DNA of 64,000 nt from Actinoplanes sp. KI2 (GTDB lineage: Bacteria > Actinomycetota > Actinomycetes > Mycobacteriales > Micromonosporaceae). Positions 18,020 to 26,774 of the stretch are shown in pieces. Each line of letters begins with the position of its first letter. The stretch's first letter is position 1. The translations under genes were made by a program, and so were the position numbers. The notes under the pieces were generated by a model, which made no database searches, was not told the DNA's origin, and was given only the letters and a program-made list of their open reading frames with translations. Location: the NCBI RefSeq assembly GCF_025630775.1, contig NZ_JAOSZE010000010.1:124001-188000 (forward strand). The letters are read 5' to 3'.

Positions 18020-18409
18020 ATGACTTCGTTCATCTCGCACACGACCGTCGACTGCGCCGACGCGTACACGCTCTCGCGGTGGTGGCAGGGCGTGCTGGAC
18101 TACGTCGAGGATGCCGACGACCCGAACCTGCCGGGGCACGAGGAATGCCTGATCATGTCGCGGGACGGATCGCACAAGGTGCTCTTCATCGACGTGCCGG
18201 ACATCAAACAGGGCAAGAATCGGATCCACTTCGACCTGCGCCCGGCCGAGGGCACCCGGGACGAGGAGTTGGCCCGCCTGATCGACCACGGCGCCAAGCC
18301 GATCGACGACCTCCGGCGCCCGGACGGCACCGGCTGGGTGGTGCTGACCGACCCCGAGGGCAACGAGTTCTGCATCCTCCGCAGCCAGGCCGAAGTTGAG
18401 GCGTCCTAG
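18020..18409 (+). CDS. VOC family protein (glyoxalase-like)
   Basis: The 129-residue product has the glyoxalase-like fold: an opening strand ISHTTVDCADAYTLSRWWQGVLDY, the central motif GKNRIHFDLRP and the C-terminal VVLTDPEGNEFCILR. These resemble the actinobacterial Glyoxalase_6 group. The start is placed at the ATG with the GATCAT box upstream; GTG at 18017 is in frame. It lies alone between nos and the convergent RNA-ligase operon and overlaps the latter's stop codon. The substrate is unknown. Confidence 0.85.
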   Translation: MTSFISHTTVDCADAYTLSRWWQGVLDYVEDADDPNLPGHEECLIMSRDGSHKVLFIDVPDIKQGKNRIHFDLRPAEGTRDEELARLIDHGAKPIDDLRRPDGTGWVVLTDPEGNEFCILRSQAEVEAS

Positions 18410-19023
18410 GCGAACTCGTTGACGGCGAAGTCGTCGCGGTGGCGCCAGGCGTCGTCGGTGCGGACGTGGTCGGCGCGTACCCACTTGAGGAGCTTGTACG
18501 GGAACTCGGCGGCGGGGATGCGGCCGGCCGCGCGCACCACGAAGCCCTCGGAGTTTTCCGTCGTGCGCTGAGCCGCCCAGGCGGCGCGGGCCTCGGAGAG
18601 GCTGCCGCCGCGGTACAGCACCGGCACCACCGGCAGTTCCAGGCGGCGCGCCCAGTCGACCGTGTCGTCCCAGCCCAGCAGCGTGTCGGTCTCGTCCCAG
18701 ATGCCGAAGACGATGAACACGCCGGGGAGGTCGGAGTAGGCGATGCTGCGCCGCGCCCACATCGACTCGCCGCACACCCGCCAGTCGTCCGGGATCCGGT
18801 ATGCGGTCATCGCCCACAGCGCCTTCGCTGGCCGGTCCCACGGCTGCGTGCCGGAGTCGGGGGAGCGGCCGTACATCGCGTCGCGGGTGTAGGTCAGGTT
18901 GCCGCCGTCGAGTTTCTCGGTCACCACCAGCTCGCCGTCCAACCAGGACAGATCGCGCTGAATCTTGTCATCGGCGGATGCGCCGGGCGAGTCGGGCAGG
19001 TGGTGGGTGCGGGGGTACTTCAA
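18406..19023 (-). CDS. Small RNA ligase-like nucleotidyltransferase
   Basis: The 205-residue product contains the core motifs of the ATP-dependent ligase superfamily: motif I KLDGG (K37, AMP-accepting lysine), motif III VCGE (E86), IIIa FIVFGIWDE, motif IV NSEGFVVR and motif V YKLLKWV. There is no C-terminal accessory domain, so it is a minimal adenylyltransferase of the RNA_ligase type rather than a replicative DNA ligase. The TTG start lies 2 bp after the kinase-phosphatase stop, with GGAGGGAGA upstream. It is the third gene of the RNA-repair operon. It could seal nicks that the Rnl1-like enzyme does not; its specificity is unknown. Confidence 0.85.
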   Translation of the reverse strand: MKYPRTHHLPDSPGASADDKIQRDLSWLDGELVVTEKLDGGNLTYTRDAMYGRSPDSGTQPWDRPAKALWAMTAYRIPDDWRVCGESMWARRSIAYSDLPGVFIVFGIWDETDTLLGWDDTVDWARRLELPVVPVLYRGGSLSEARAAWAAQRTTENSEGFVVRAAGRIPAAEFPYKLLKWVRADHVRTDDAWRHRDDFAVNEFA

Positions 19024-19025
19024 GG

Positions 19026-19919
19026 TCAGAAGTCTCCCTCCGCAACCTGGAACACGGTGAGGCCGAGCGCCCGCCACATGCGTACCACCTGCTGGCGGTC
19101 GTCGAAAACCCCGACGATCAGCCAGTTCTCGCGGATCTCCCGGTCGAAGATCTCGCGCTTGACCACGGCGTCCTTGCGGCCGTCGCCCTCGGGCCGCATG
19201 AACAACGCCTGGTACGGGACGCCGACGTACAGATCGAGCCACGCCTCGGTCTCCGGCCGGCACACCGCGTCCCGCCCGGAGCAGAAGATGATCGCGTTTC
19301 CGGCCGCGTGCATGGCCTGAACCGCGGTGATCACCGCCGGGTTGGGCAGGTCCGAGCCGACCCGGTGCCAGTCGTACGGCGACCGGTCGCCCATCAGCGC
19401 CACCGTCCCGTCGATGTCCACGAGAACGGCCGCCGGCAGCGACGGGTCCGGCTCGTAGACATTGGCCGAGATCTCGGAGACGTACGGGACGGGCAGCGGC
19501 AGATTGCGGCCCGCCAGGTAGCGAGCATGCATCCGCCGGATCGCCTCCTCGCCGACCCGGTCCGACTCCGGCCGCGACACGTCCCGCCGGATGCACTCCT
19601 CCAGCGGCACGTCGGTGAAGTCGTGCACCTCGAACTGCGCGCCGTGCCGGGCGGCCAGCTCGGCCCACTCCCGGACGGTCTTGTTGCGCAGGTTGGTGTC
19701 GTCCACGATCACGTCGGCGTGCGCCCGCAGCAGCGCCTCGACGGTGGCCCGCTGGGCGTGCGTGACCTGCCCCTCGGCCCACTGCGTGTAGAGCCGCTCG
19801 CCGTGCAGCATCCGCCGCAGGTCGTCCCGGTTGACCCGGACCACCCGGGGTTGCAGCTTCCGGGCGAACGTCGTCTTCCCGGACGCCGGCAGCCCGCGGG
19901 TGATCAGCAGTCTCGTCAT
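19026..19919 (-). CDS. pnkp: T4 Pnkp-like polynucleotide kinase / 3'-phosphatase
   Basis: This end-healing enzyme is predicted to phosphorylate 5'-OH RNA ends and remove 3'- or 2',3'-cyclic phosphates. The 297-residue product (phage T4 Pnkp: 301) has an N-terminal kinase with P-loop GLPASGKTT (residues 9-17), NRDD (30-33) and DDTNLR (73-78). The C-terminal HAD phosphatase has DIDGT (D168, D170), SGRD and KREIF. The ending FDDRQQVVRMWRALGL...QVAEGDF is strikingly like the T4 enzyme's C-terminus. ATG overlaps the stop of the upstream ligase by 4 bp (ATGA). It prepares ends for the ligases on either side. Confidence 0.93.
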   Translation of the reverse strand: MTRLLITRGLPASGKTTFARKLQPRVVRVNRDDLRRMLHGERLYTQWAEGQVTHAQRATVEALLRAHADVIVDDTNLRNKTVREWAELAARHGAQFEVHDFTDVPLEECIRRDVSRPESDRVGEEAIRRMHARYLAGRNLPLPVPYVSEISANVYEPDPSLPAAVLVDIDGTVALMGDRSPYDWHRVGSDLPNPAVITAVQAMHAAGNAIIFCSGRDAVCRPETEAWLDLYVGVPYQALFMRPEGDGRKDAVVKREIFDREIRENWLIVGVFDDRQQVVRMWRALGLTVFQVAEGDF

Positions 19920-20992
19920 TCCTCGGTCACCTTGGTCCCGTGCATGGTCTGGTCGGCCGCCGGGCGGGCGTGCTGCCACAGGACCGGACGGTAGTCCTTG
20001 CCGTCGAGCCGCAGGAACAGCGCGAACTTGTGCTCGCTGCGCACCGCCCGGGCGGCGAACTCCTTGCGGCCCCAGCCCTCGGGCAGACCGGCGACGATCG
20101 CCGCGTAGGCCGCCTCGATCGCGGCGGCGCGCGCGTCGACCGTCGCGGTGAGCTCGGCGGCGATCGCGCGCACCCAGACGTGGAACTCGTCGGGCAGCGG
20201 CGCGATGAGCGTGTCCAGGTCGCCGCCGTTGGCCAGGACCTCCCATACCGTACGCGCGGTGAGCCCCGTGACGAGCCGGTGGAGCCGTACGTAGTCGGCG
20301 TACTTGATCTTCACCCGCGCGTCCGCCCCGGTGAAGTGGACGACCAGGCCCTCCCGGCCGTCCCGGGGCGGCGCGGCGAGCGCTTCGGCGAACGTCGCGT
20401 ACCCGAAGGTCTCCACCACCGGCCCGGGCCAGTCCGGCACCGCCTCCGGCCCGTACGTGCGGCCGGTCGCGATGTCCACGGCGCCGAGCAGCACGAGGTC
20501 GTCCAGGCCCTGGTAGTCGACCACGATCCGGTTCCCCGGGTAGATGATCTCGACCAGCACGGTGAGCCCGGCCGGCGGGGCGAACCCGGCATATCGGGCA
20601 CGCAGCAGGGCGGTGGCGTGCAGCGCCTGGTCGGAGGCGAACGAGCCCCGGGTGGCCACCGCGAGGCCGTCGCCGTCGTGGTAGATGATCCCGAGCGACC
20701 CGTCCGACTTGTCCGTCACGGTGACCGCGGCGGCCGGGTCGAAGCTCGGCGCGTGCGACTCCGAGTGGTTGAAGAACTTGGTGAACGGCCGCGCGACGAT
20801 CTTGCCGCCGGCGTCGACGACCAGGCCGCGGCAGGCGAGCGTCACCGGGGTCCAGGCCCCGGCGTACTGGCACGCCTCGGTGTAGTTGTAGATCACGAAG
20901 GGCCGCGAGGGGTGACGCTGCGTGCGCACCAGGCCTTTTTCGACCGCGGAAGCCAGTTCGGCCGGATCGAGGACGTCGGCGAGCAGCGTCAT
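19916..20992 (-). CDS. rnl: T4 Rnl1-like RNA ligase
   Basis: This ATP-dependent ligase joins 3'-OH to 5'-phosphate RNA ends. The 358-residue product has RPFTKFFNHSE before motif I, as in T4 Rnl1, then KSDGSLG with nucleophile K95, motif Ia TRGSF, motif III VLVEII (E148), motif IV EGLVVHF and motif V VKIKYADYV. A helical C-terminal domain of about 110 residues follows; in T4 this part recognises tRNA. It is the first gene of a three-gene operon with the Pnkp-like enzyme, the pair phage T4 uses to repair cut tRNA. The ribosome binding site AGGAAAGG lies inside one arm of an 11-bp inverted repeat. Confidence 0.93.
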   Translation of the reverse strand: MTLLADVLDPAELASAVEKGLVRTQRHPSRPFVIYNYTEACQYAGAWTPVTLACRGLVVDAGGKIVARPFTKFFNHSESHAPSFDPAAAVTVTDKSDGSLGIIYHDGDGLAVATRGSFASDQALHATALLRARYAGFAPPAGLTVLVEIIYPGNRIVVDYQGLDDLVLLGAVDIATGRTYGPEAVPDWPGPVVETFGYATFAEALAAPPRDGREGLVVHFTGADARVKIKYADYVRLHRLVTGLTARTVWEVLANGGDLDTLIAPLPDEFHVWVRAIAAELTATVDARAAAIEAAYAAIVAGLPEGWGRKEFAARAVRSEHKFALFLRLDGKDYRPVLWQHARPAADQTMHGTKVTEE

Positions 20993-21001
20993 GACACGTT
21001 C

Positions 21002-21062
21002 CTTTCCTGATCGAGGGAATGCCGCGAGGGGTGCTCACGTTATCGACCGTGGATCAGGAAAG
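21002..21062. promoter_or_regulatory. 11-bp inverted repeat over the start region of the RNA-repair operon
   Basis: CTTTCCTGATC (21002-21012) and its exact complement (21052-21062) are 39 bp apart. The proximal arm contains the Shine-Dalgarno of the Rnl1-like gene, so in a long transcript the arms would pair and hide the ribosome binding site. On the minus strand TAACGT (21042-21037) between the arms fits a -10 box, in which case the arms could instead be operator half-sites around the promoter. Confidence 0.6.
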
Positions 21063-21214
21063 TCGCGTCGATTTCTCGCGCGGCCGTGTCACATGGCAGA
21101 CTGGTCCATCGGCCAGTAAAAGGTTCCGGTTCACGCCCGAGCCCACCGCCCTGGCGGGGCGGCGCGGTGCTGACAGCGACCCGGCGACCAGATCATCGAA
21201 AGGGACCGAGAGAC

Positions 21215-21439
21215 ATGAAGTCCGGCATCCACCCGGAGTACACGACCACCGAGGTCATCTGCTCCTGCGGCAGCACCTTCACCACCCGCAGCACCGCCAA
21301 GGGCGGCGAGATCCGCGTCGAGACCTGCAGCGCCTGCCACCCGTTCTACACCGGCAAGCAGCGCGTTCTGGACACCGCCGGCCGGGTCGCGAAGTTCCAG
21401 GCCAAGTACGCCAAGGTGAACGCGGCCAAGAAGAAGTAA
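21215..21439 (+). CDS. rpmE: 50S ribosomal protein L31 (zinc-binding form)
   Basis: The 74-residue ribosomal protein holds a zinc ion through C16-x-C18 (VICSCG) and C38-x2-C41 (CSACHPF), so it is the C+ paralog rather than the zinc-free YkgM type. The C-terminal part is Lys-rich (AKVNAAKKK). ATG at 21215 is preceded by a purine-rich stretch (GAAAGGGACCGAGAG). The gene is divergent from the RNA-repair operon and lies upstream of prfA, the conserved rho-rpmE-prfA order interrupted here by the accessory genes. Confidence 0.97.
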   Translation: MKSGIHPEYTTTEVICSCGSTFTTRSTAKGGEIRVETCSACHPFYTGKQRVLDTAGRVAKFQAKYAKVNAAKKK

Positions 21440-21451
21440 CTGCTTCGACGG

Positions 21452-21481
21452 CGCCCGCACCCGGTCGATCGGGGGCGGGCG
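21452..21481 (+). terminator. Hairpin between rpmE and prfA
   Basis: CGCCCGC (21452-21458) pairs with GCGGGCG (21475-21481), and flanking CGA/TCG can extend the stem past a bulge. It may be a partial terminator that lowers read-through into prfA. Confidence 0.5.
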
Positions 21482-21505
21482 TCGTTCGCGTGGGGAGACA
21501 TTACT

Positions 21506-22597
21506 GTGAGTAACGACCGGCTGACCACGCTTCTCGAGGAGTACGCGGAACTGGAGAAGCGGATGGAGGACCCCTCCATCCACGCCGACCAGGCCCTCGT
21601 ACGCCGGGTCGGCCGTCGCTTCGCCGAGCTGGCCCCGATCTACGCGGCCAACGCCGAGCTGGAGGCCGCGCGCGCCGACCTGGTCGCCGCCAAGGAGCTG
21701 GCCGCCGAGGACCCGGCGTTCGGCGCCGAGGTGGAGGCCGTGGCCGCCACGCTGCCGCCGCTCGAGGAGAGACTCGGCGAGATGCTGATCCCGCGCGACC
21801 CGAACGACGCCAAGGACGTGATCATCGAGATCAAGGCGGGCGAGGGCGGCCAGGAGTCGGCCCTGTTCGCCGGCGATCTGCTGCGCATGTACACCCGGTA
21901 CGCGGAGCGCCGCGGCTGGGTGGTCGAGGTGATCGACTCGCAGGAGTCGGACCTCGGCGGCGTCAAGGACATCTCGGTGGCGGTCAAGACCAAGGGCGTG
22001 CCCGAGGGCGGCCACGGCGTCTGGTCGCGGCTCAAGTGGGAGGGTGGCGTGCACCGGGTGCAGCGCGTCCCGGTCACCGAGTCGCAGGGCCGGATCCACA
22101 CCTCGGCGGCGGGCGTGCTGGTGCTGCCCGAGGCCGAGGACGTCGACGTGCAGATCGACCCGAACGACCTGCGGATCGACGTGTTTCGCTCGTCCGGCCC
22201 GGGCGGCCAGTCGGTCAACACCACCGACTCGGCGGTGCGGATCACCCACCTGCCCACCGGCACCGTGGTGAGCTGCCAGAACGAGAAGAGCCAGCTGCAG
22301 AACAAGGAATCGGCGCTGCGCATCCTGCGGTCCCGGCTGCTGGCCATCGCGCAGGAGGAGGCGGCCGCCGCGGCCGCCGACTCGCGCAAGGCGCAGGTGC
22401 GGACGGTGGACCGCTCGGAGCGGATCCGGACGTACAACTTCCCGCAGAACCGGATCACGGACCACCGGATCGGCTACACCGCCTACAACCTCGACCTGGC
22501 GCTCGGCGGCGAGCTGGACGGGGTGCTGGACGCGCTGGCCGAGGCCGACCGGCAGGCCCGCCTGTCCGGCGAGACGGAGCTGAGCCGCCGGGCCTAA
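21506..22597 (+). CDS. prfA: Peptide chain release factor 1
   Basis: RF1 releases finished peptides at UAA and UAG codons. The 363-residue product contains the codon-reading PVT tripeptide ([10 protein letters not shown]) and the catalytic GGQ ([17 protein letters not shown]), whose Gln is methylated by PrmC, encoded at 26775. The GTG start follows GGGGAGA. The C-terminus overlaps the stop of the convergent beta-propeller gene by 3 bp. Length and motifs are normal. Confidence 0.97.
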   Translation: MSNDRLTTLLEEYAELEKRMEDPSIHADQALVRRVGRRFAELAPIYAANAELEAARADLVAAKELAAEDPAFGAEVEAVAATLPPLEERLGEMLIPRDPNDAKDVIIEIKAGEGGQESALFAGDLLRMYTRYAERRGWVVEVIDSQESDLGGVKDISVAVKTKGVPEGGHGVWSRLKWEGGVHRVQRVPVTESQGRIHTSAAGVLVLPEAEDVDVQIDPNDLRIDVFRSSGPGGQSVNTTDSAVRITHLPTGTVVSCQNEKSQLQNKESALRILRSRLLAIAQEEAAAAAADSRKAQVRTVDRSERIRTYNFPQNRITDHRIGYTAYNLDLALGGELDGVLDALAEADRQARLSGETELSRRA

Positions 22598-23895
22598 GGG
22601 CCGACGGCCATGACGTGCAGGCCGTCCACCCGGGGACAGGCCAGGTAGCCGCGCGTCGCCACGCAGAACGACCGGTCGCTCCCGTTCGTGCCGAACACGC
22701 CGAGCGGGGTCTGCGTGCCGTCGGCGAGGTCGAGCCGGGTGACCACGAGCCGGCCCGGCGCGCTGACGCTCGGGCGAACGAAATAGAGGCGGTCGCCCGG
22801 ATCCTCGGTGTAGGCCTGTGCCCCGGTGATCGTCGGCCCGAGGGCCCGCCCGGTGCGACTGTCGGCGAGCCGTAGCCGGGTCGCCATGAGATTTTCCCCG
22901 AGAAGGATGCGATCGGGGCCGACCGGGAACATGATCCGCGCGTCCGGCACCGTCCACACCTCGCGGCCGGTGGCCGGGTCACGGCCGGAGACCCCGTCGA
23001 TCCCCACCGAGCAGAGCAGCTCGCCGCACGGGCTGAGATCCCTCGCCGACCACAGCGGCTCGAGGTCGTCGGCCGAATACACCGTCGTGGCGGTCTGCCG
23101 GGACGGGTCGTCGCGCACCACCGCGAGGTTCCGGCCGGCCGGGATCAGCGTGGCCGAGCGGGTCCTGGTCTCCCACGGCACCCTGCTGGTCGCGCGCAGC
23201 TTCCCGTCGGCGTACCCGAAAACGCTCAGCAGGCCGTCCTGGTCGGCCGTGGCGATCGCCACGGGGTGCTGATAGTCGGGCAGCGGCGTCCAGCCGGCCA
23301 GCGGTGGCATCGCCCGGCGCCAGATCTCGCCGCCGTCGCGCAGCCGGACCACCCGCAGCACGCCGCCGCCGACGACCAGCGCGGTGCCGGTGCCGGCCGA
23401 CGGCATGGCGTTGCCCACGGTGCGCCAGAGCTCCCGGCCGGTCGCCGCGTCCAGCGCGACCGTGTTCTGCGGGCCCTCGTACACGTATCCGCCGCCATCG
23501 GGCAGCACGACCTTGGCCAGCATCGGGTCGGTCGGGGCGAGCACCGTGTCGCCGGCCGGCCGGGGCGGCTGGGTAGTGATCTGCACGCCGGTCACCGTGG
23601 TCCACCGCAGCCGTCCGTCGGACAGGTCGTACGCGGCGACCCGCGGCCGGCCGTCGAAGGGCCGGGAGACGTACGCGGTCCGCCCGGCGAGCACCACCGA
23701 GTCGTCGCCGCGGAAGTCGTCGATGGTCCACAGCGAACGGACGCCGGCCGCGTCACCGGGCGCCGACCCCGCGATCACCAGCAGCCCGGCGATCGACAGC
23801 ACGCCCAGCGCCGCCCGCAGCAGCCGACGATGGTCGAGCGGGACCGCGGGCGCGTCCTCCTCGGCGGTCACCTCGCCGAGGTCGATGACCGCCAT
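22594..23895 (-). CDS. PQQ-like beta-propeller membrane-anchored protein (paralog 2)
   Basis: The 433-residue product starts [14 protein letters not shown], has one membrane segment (about residues 27-43) and then an extracytoplasmic domain of repeated blades ending in motifs such as [11 protein letters not shown] and [11 protein letters not shown], typical of PQQ-binding-like propellers (BamB fold). The catalytic residues of PQQ dehydrogenases are not evident, so a scaffold or sensor role is likelier. The ATG overlaps the stop of its paralog by 1 bp (TGATG). The two share the N-terminal DLGEV/ELGEI motif and layout, so they arose by duplication. It is the last gene of the cyclase operon. Confidence 0.82.
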   Translation of the reverse strand: MAVIDLGEVTAEEDAPAVPLDHRRLLRAALGVLSIAGLLVIAGSAPGDAAGVRSLWTIDDFRGDDSVVLAGRTAYVSRPFDGRPRVAAYDLSDGRLRWTTVTGVQITTQPPRPAGDTVLAPTDPMLAKVVLPDGGGYVYEGPQNTVALDAATGRELWRTVGNAMPSAGTGTALVVGGGVLRVVRLRDGGEIWRRAMPPLAGWTPLPDYQHPVAIATADQDGLLSVFGYADGKLRATSRVPWETRTRSATLIPAGRNLAVVRDDPSRQTATTVYSADDLEPLWSARDLSPCGELLCSVGIDGVSGRDPATGREVWTVPDARIMFPVGPDRILLGENLMATRLRLADSRTGRALGPTITGAQAYTEDPGDRLYFVRPSVSAPGRLVVTRLDLADGTQTPLGVFGTNGSDRSFCVATRGYLACPRVDGLHVMAVGP

Positions 23896-25190
23896 CAGCC
23901 CACCGCCGTGATGGTGTACGCGGCGTTCTGGTAGCAACCGAGGTACCGCGCGACGGCCTGGCACCGGTTCACCACGATCCGGTCGATCGCGCCGAGCAGG
24001 TCGCGCTGCCCGGTGGCCAGGTCCCACCGGGTGATCGAGGTGCGCTGCGGCGTCGACACGGTCGGCTCGAGGACCAGCAGCGCCTCGTCCGGTTCGGTGG
24101 TCCAGACCGTCTCGCCGGGGCTGTCCACGCCGACCCGGGCGCCGGTCTCCGCGTCGATCAGGTACTGCTCGCCGACCTCGCCCGGCTTGTCGACCACCAC
24201 CCGGCCGGCGGTGGCCGACCAGCCGCTCCCGGCGCCCGGCACCCGCCACCGCACCCGGCCGGTGTCCGGGTCGTACGAGGTCAGGCCCAGCCCGTTGCTG
24301 AAGCAGATGCCGCTGCCGCAGGGAAAGGCGAACCCGTCGGTGCCGTCGGTCCGCCACAGCGGGGCCAGCGTGTCCAGCCGGTACACGGTCAGCTCGGCGT
24401 GGCCCTGTTCGTTGCGGTTCACCATCAGGTGATCGCCGCTGGCGGCAACGTCGTTGAACTGCCCCTGGTCGGGTGCCTGCCGGGCCCAGTCGATCCGGGC
24501 GCTCGCGGTCACCGAGCCGTCGGCGAATCGCAGCACCTCGGCCTGCCCCGCGTCGGTCACCGTGATGACCTCGGTGGGGGTGCCACCGGCCATGGCGAAC
24601 GAGAGGCTGAGAACCCCGGGCGTGTCCCGCTGCCAGACCGTGCGCTGATCGTCGAGCCGGATCAACCGCAGCCGGGCGTACGAGGCGGTGTCGGTGTAGT
24701 CGGCCATCAGCACCGTGCCGCCGGCCACGATCATCGGCTCGCCCGGCGCGCTCCACAGCCGGGCGCCGGTGTCCGCGGCGAGCGCCACGGTGGAGCGGCT
24801 GAACTGGGTGTAGACGTCGCCCAGGTGGCCGGTCTGCGGGTCGGCCGGCAGCAGCAGGAGGCCGCCGGCGAGCTGGGCGTAGCCGACGATGTCCGCGATC
24901 GTCGTCTGCCACCGGATCGCGCCGGTGGCCAGGTCGTACGCGGTGAGCGCCGGCCCGTGGTGCAGATAGAGCGTGTCCGGGCCGAGCGTCGTGCCGTCGG
25001 CATCGGTGGCCGGCACACTCCACAGTGGGCGGACGCCGGGCGGCGCCGGCCGGGCCGAACCGGTCGCCCCGATCAGGCAGAGCAGCAGCGCGAAGGCGAG
25101 CGCGAGCTCGCGCAGCAACCGGAGGTCGAACTCGGCGGACGGCTCGGCGTCGGGAGCCGAGGAGATCTCACCGAGCTCGATCGTGCTCAT
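23895..25190 (-). CDS. PQQ-like beta-propeller membrane-anchored protein (paralog 1)
   Basis: The 431-residue product begins MSTIELGEISSAPD and has one membrane segment (about residues 28-46, ELALAFALLLCLIGATGSA). It then has an extracytoplasmic propeller with blade motifs DLATGAIRWQT, AADTGARLWSA, DPDTGRVRWRV and DAETGARV. Four Cys near the end and middle (CGSGIC, NRCQAVARYLGCY) may form disulfides. The start overlaps the diguanylate cyclase stop by 4 bp. With its downstream paralog it may form a cell-surface unit whose expression is tied to the cyclase. Function is unknown. Confidence 0.82.
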   Translation of the reverse strand: MSTIELGEISSAPDAEPSAEFDLRLLRELALAFALLLCLIGATGSARPAPPGVRPLWSVPATDADGTTLGPDTLYLHHGPALTAYDLATGAIRWQTTIADIVGYAQLAGGLLLLPADPQTGHLGDVYTQFSRSTVALAADTGARLWSAPGEPMIVAGGTVLMADYTDTASYARLRLIRLDDQRTVWQRDTPGVLSLSFAMAGGTPTEVITVTDAGQAEVLRFADGSVTASARIDWARQAPDQGQFNDVAASGDHLMVNRNEQGHAELTVYRLDTLAPLWRTDGTDGFAFPCGSGICFSNGLGLTSYDPDTGRVRWRVPGAGSGWSATAGRVVVDKPGEVGEQYLIDAETGARVGVDSPGETVWTTEPDEALLVLEPTVSTPQRTSITRWDLATGQRDLLGAIDRIVVNRCQAVARYLGCYQNAAYTITAVG

Positions 25191-26692
25191 CTGGTGGGGG
25201 CACGGTTGGCGGCGGCGGCCGCCAGGGCGGCGCTGAGCGTACGCCCGTTGGCGCCCACCTCGGACCAGCCCGCCGCCAGGCTGATCGGCGTGCCCGGCAC
25301 CAGCACCTGCCAGTTCTCCGCGTTGGTCGCGGCGGTGATCCGCCGGGACACCTCGGCGGCCTGGGCGGTGCCGGCGCCCGGCAGCACCACCACGAACTCG
25401 TCACCGGCGAACCGGGCCACGAAGTCGCCGCGGCGCATCACCCGGTTGAGCACGCCGGCGATCCGCTGCAGCACCAGGTCGCCGCAGTGCCGGCCGTGCC
25501 GCACGTTGACCGCGGTGAAGCCGATCAGGTCGCAGACGCCGATCGCGGCCCGTTCGCCGCGGTCCAGCATCGAGCCCACGTACCGCTCCAGCTGGCGGCG
25601 GTTGGGCAGGCCGGTGAGCGGATCGGTGAGCGTCTCGTCGCCGTACCGGCCGGCGTCCCGCTGGGTCTCCTGGGCGTCCAGCCGGGCCGCGACCCCGTCC
25701 AGGTAGCCGTCCCGGAGGCGGTCGATGCGCTGGGCGGCGAGGCGGAACGCGTACCGGTCGGCGGCGTGCGCGGCGGCGTGGTCGCCGGCCGCGGCGTAGC
25801 AGATGCTGCGCAACCGGGCCGGCTCGGCCGCGCCGAGGATCTCCGGCGAGACCGGCACGGCGTCCAGCATGGTCAGTGCGTGCTCGGGTTTGCCGGCCGC
25901 GATCGACAGGCAGACGTGGCCGAGGTGGTTGAGGTCGCGGGTGCGCACGCTGTCGCCGCCGCCGGTCAGCCACTCGGCCGCAACCGCCTCGGTCTCCTCG
26001 CCGAGCGCCGCGCGGCGGGCCAGCGCATAGCCGTACGCGGCGCGGCTGCCCGGGCGCATCTGGTCGGCGCCGATCGCTACGTACCGGGTCAGCTCGGCGT
26101 CGATGTCGCGCAGCACCCGCAGGCAGCCGTCGGTGTCGCCCTGGTGATCGAGGGAGACCGCGTTGCGCAGCCGGATGCCCGGCGCCGCGAAGATCTCCGG
26201 AGCCAGCCCGACCGCGGCGCCGACCTGCCGGGCCTGCTCGATCGCGGTCAGCGCGTGGCCGTGAAAGCCCAGGTACGAATACGCCATCGCCAGGTCGTGC
26301 CAGCCCCAGGCGGTCTCCGAGTCGTTCTCCTGCACCGCGGCCAGCGCCCGGGACGCCTGCACGAGGTGGGTGACACTGCGGTCGATGTTGCCCTGCAGAT
26401 GCGAGCCGAGCGCCGCGAACGCGTGCATCTGACCACGCAGGTAGGGGTCCGGGATCTCGCGTACGGCGTTGGCCGTGGCCGTCATCGCGGTCGACAACTC
26501 GGCGACGCGGCCCAGGTTGATCAGCGAGCCGGAGCGCAGGACCAACGCGTACGCCCTGGTGGTGGGGTCGGTGGCGGAGGTGAGCACACGGTCGAGAATC
26601 GGCAGAGCCTCGGCGGAGCGGCCGTTCTGCTGCAGCCGCCCGGCCCGCTTCAGCTCCTCGACGTTTTCAGGGAGCTGGTCCAACCAACTCAC
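25187..26692 (-). CDS. TPR-GGDEF diguanylate cyclase
   Basis: The protein is predicted to make cyclic di-GMP from GTP. The 501-residue product has about 330 residues of TPR-like helical repeats with no membrane helix, then a GGDEF domain opening with DPLTGLPNRRQLERYV. The signature is AGDEF at 429-433; Ala in the first position is tolerated in some active cyclases. The inhibitory I-site RxxD (RRGD) lies exactly five residues before it. In actinomycetes c-di-GMP controls development through BldD. It heads an operon with two propeller proteins (4-bp overlap) and is divergent from prmC. Confidence 0.9.
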   Translation of the reverse strand: MSWLDQLPENVEELKRAGRLQQNGRSAEALPILDRVLTSATDPTTRAYALVLRSGSLINLGRVAELSTAMTATANAVREIPDPYLRGQMHAFAALGSHLQGNIDRSVTHLVQASRALAAVQENDSETAWGWHDLAMAYSYLGFHGHALTAIEQARQVGAAVGLAPEIFAAPGIRLRNAVSLDHQGDTDGCLRVLRDIDAELTRYVAIGADQMRPGSRAAYGYALARRAALGEETEAVAAEWLTGGGDSVRTRDLNHLGHVCLSIAAGKPEHALTMLDAVPVSPEILGAAEPARLRSICYAAAGDHAAAHAADRYAFRLAAQRIDRLRDGYLDGVAARLDAQETQRDAGRYGDETLTDPLTGLPNRRQLERYVGSMLDRGERAAIGVCDLIGFTAVNVRHGRHCGDLVLQRIAGVLNRVMRRGDFVARFAGDEFVVVLPGAGTAQAAEVSRRITAATNAENWQVLVPGTPISLAAGWSEVGANGRTLSAALAAAAANRAPTR

Positions 26693-26774
26693 CGGGCGCC
26701 TCCCACCGCGTGTCCCCGCGTCGATCCGCCGACCCGGCCGGCCGGCGTCGCACGTGACGTTTGATGATTATGCC

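Noticed and set aside
25187-26692. GGDEF protein as catalytically dead because of AGDEF
   Set aside because: Only the first Gly is changed, a substitution found in active cyclases, and the I-site and metal-binding Asp/Glu are intact.
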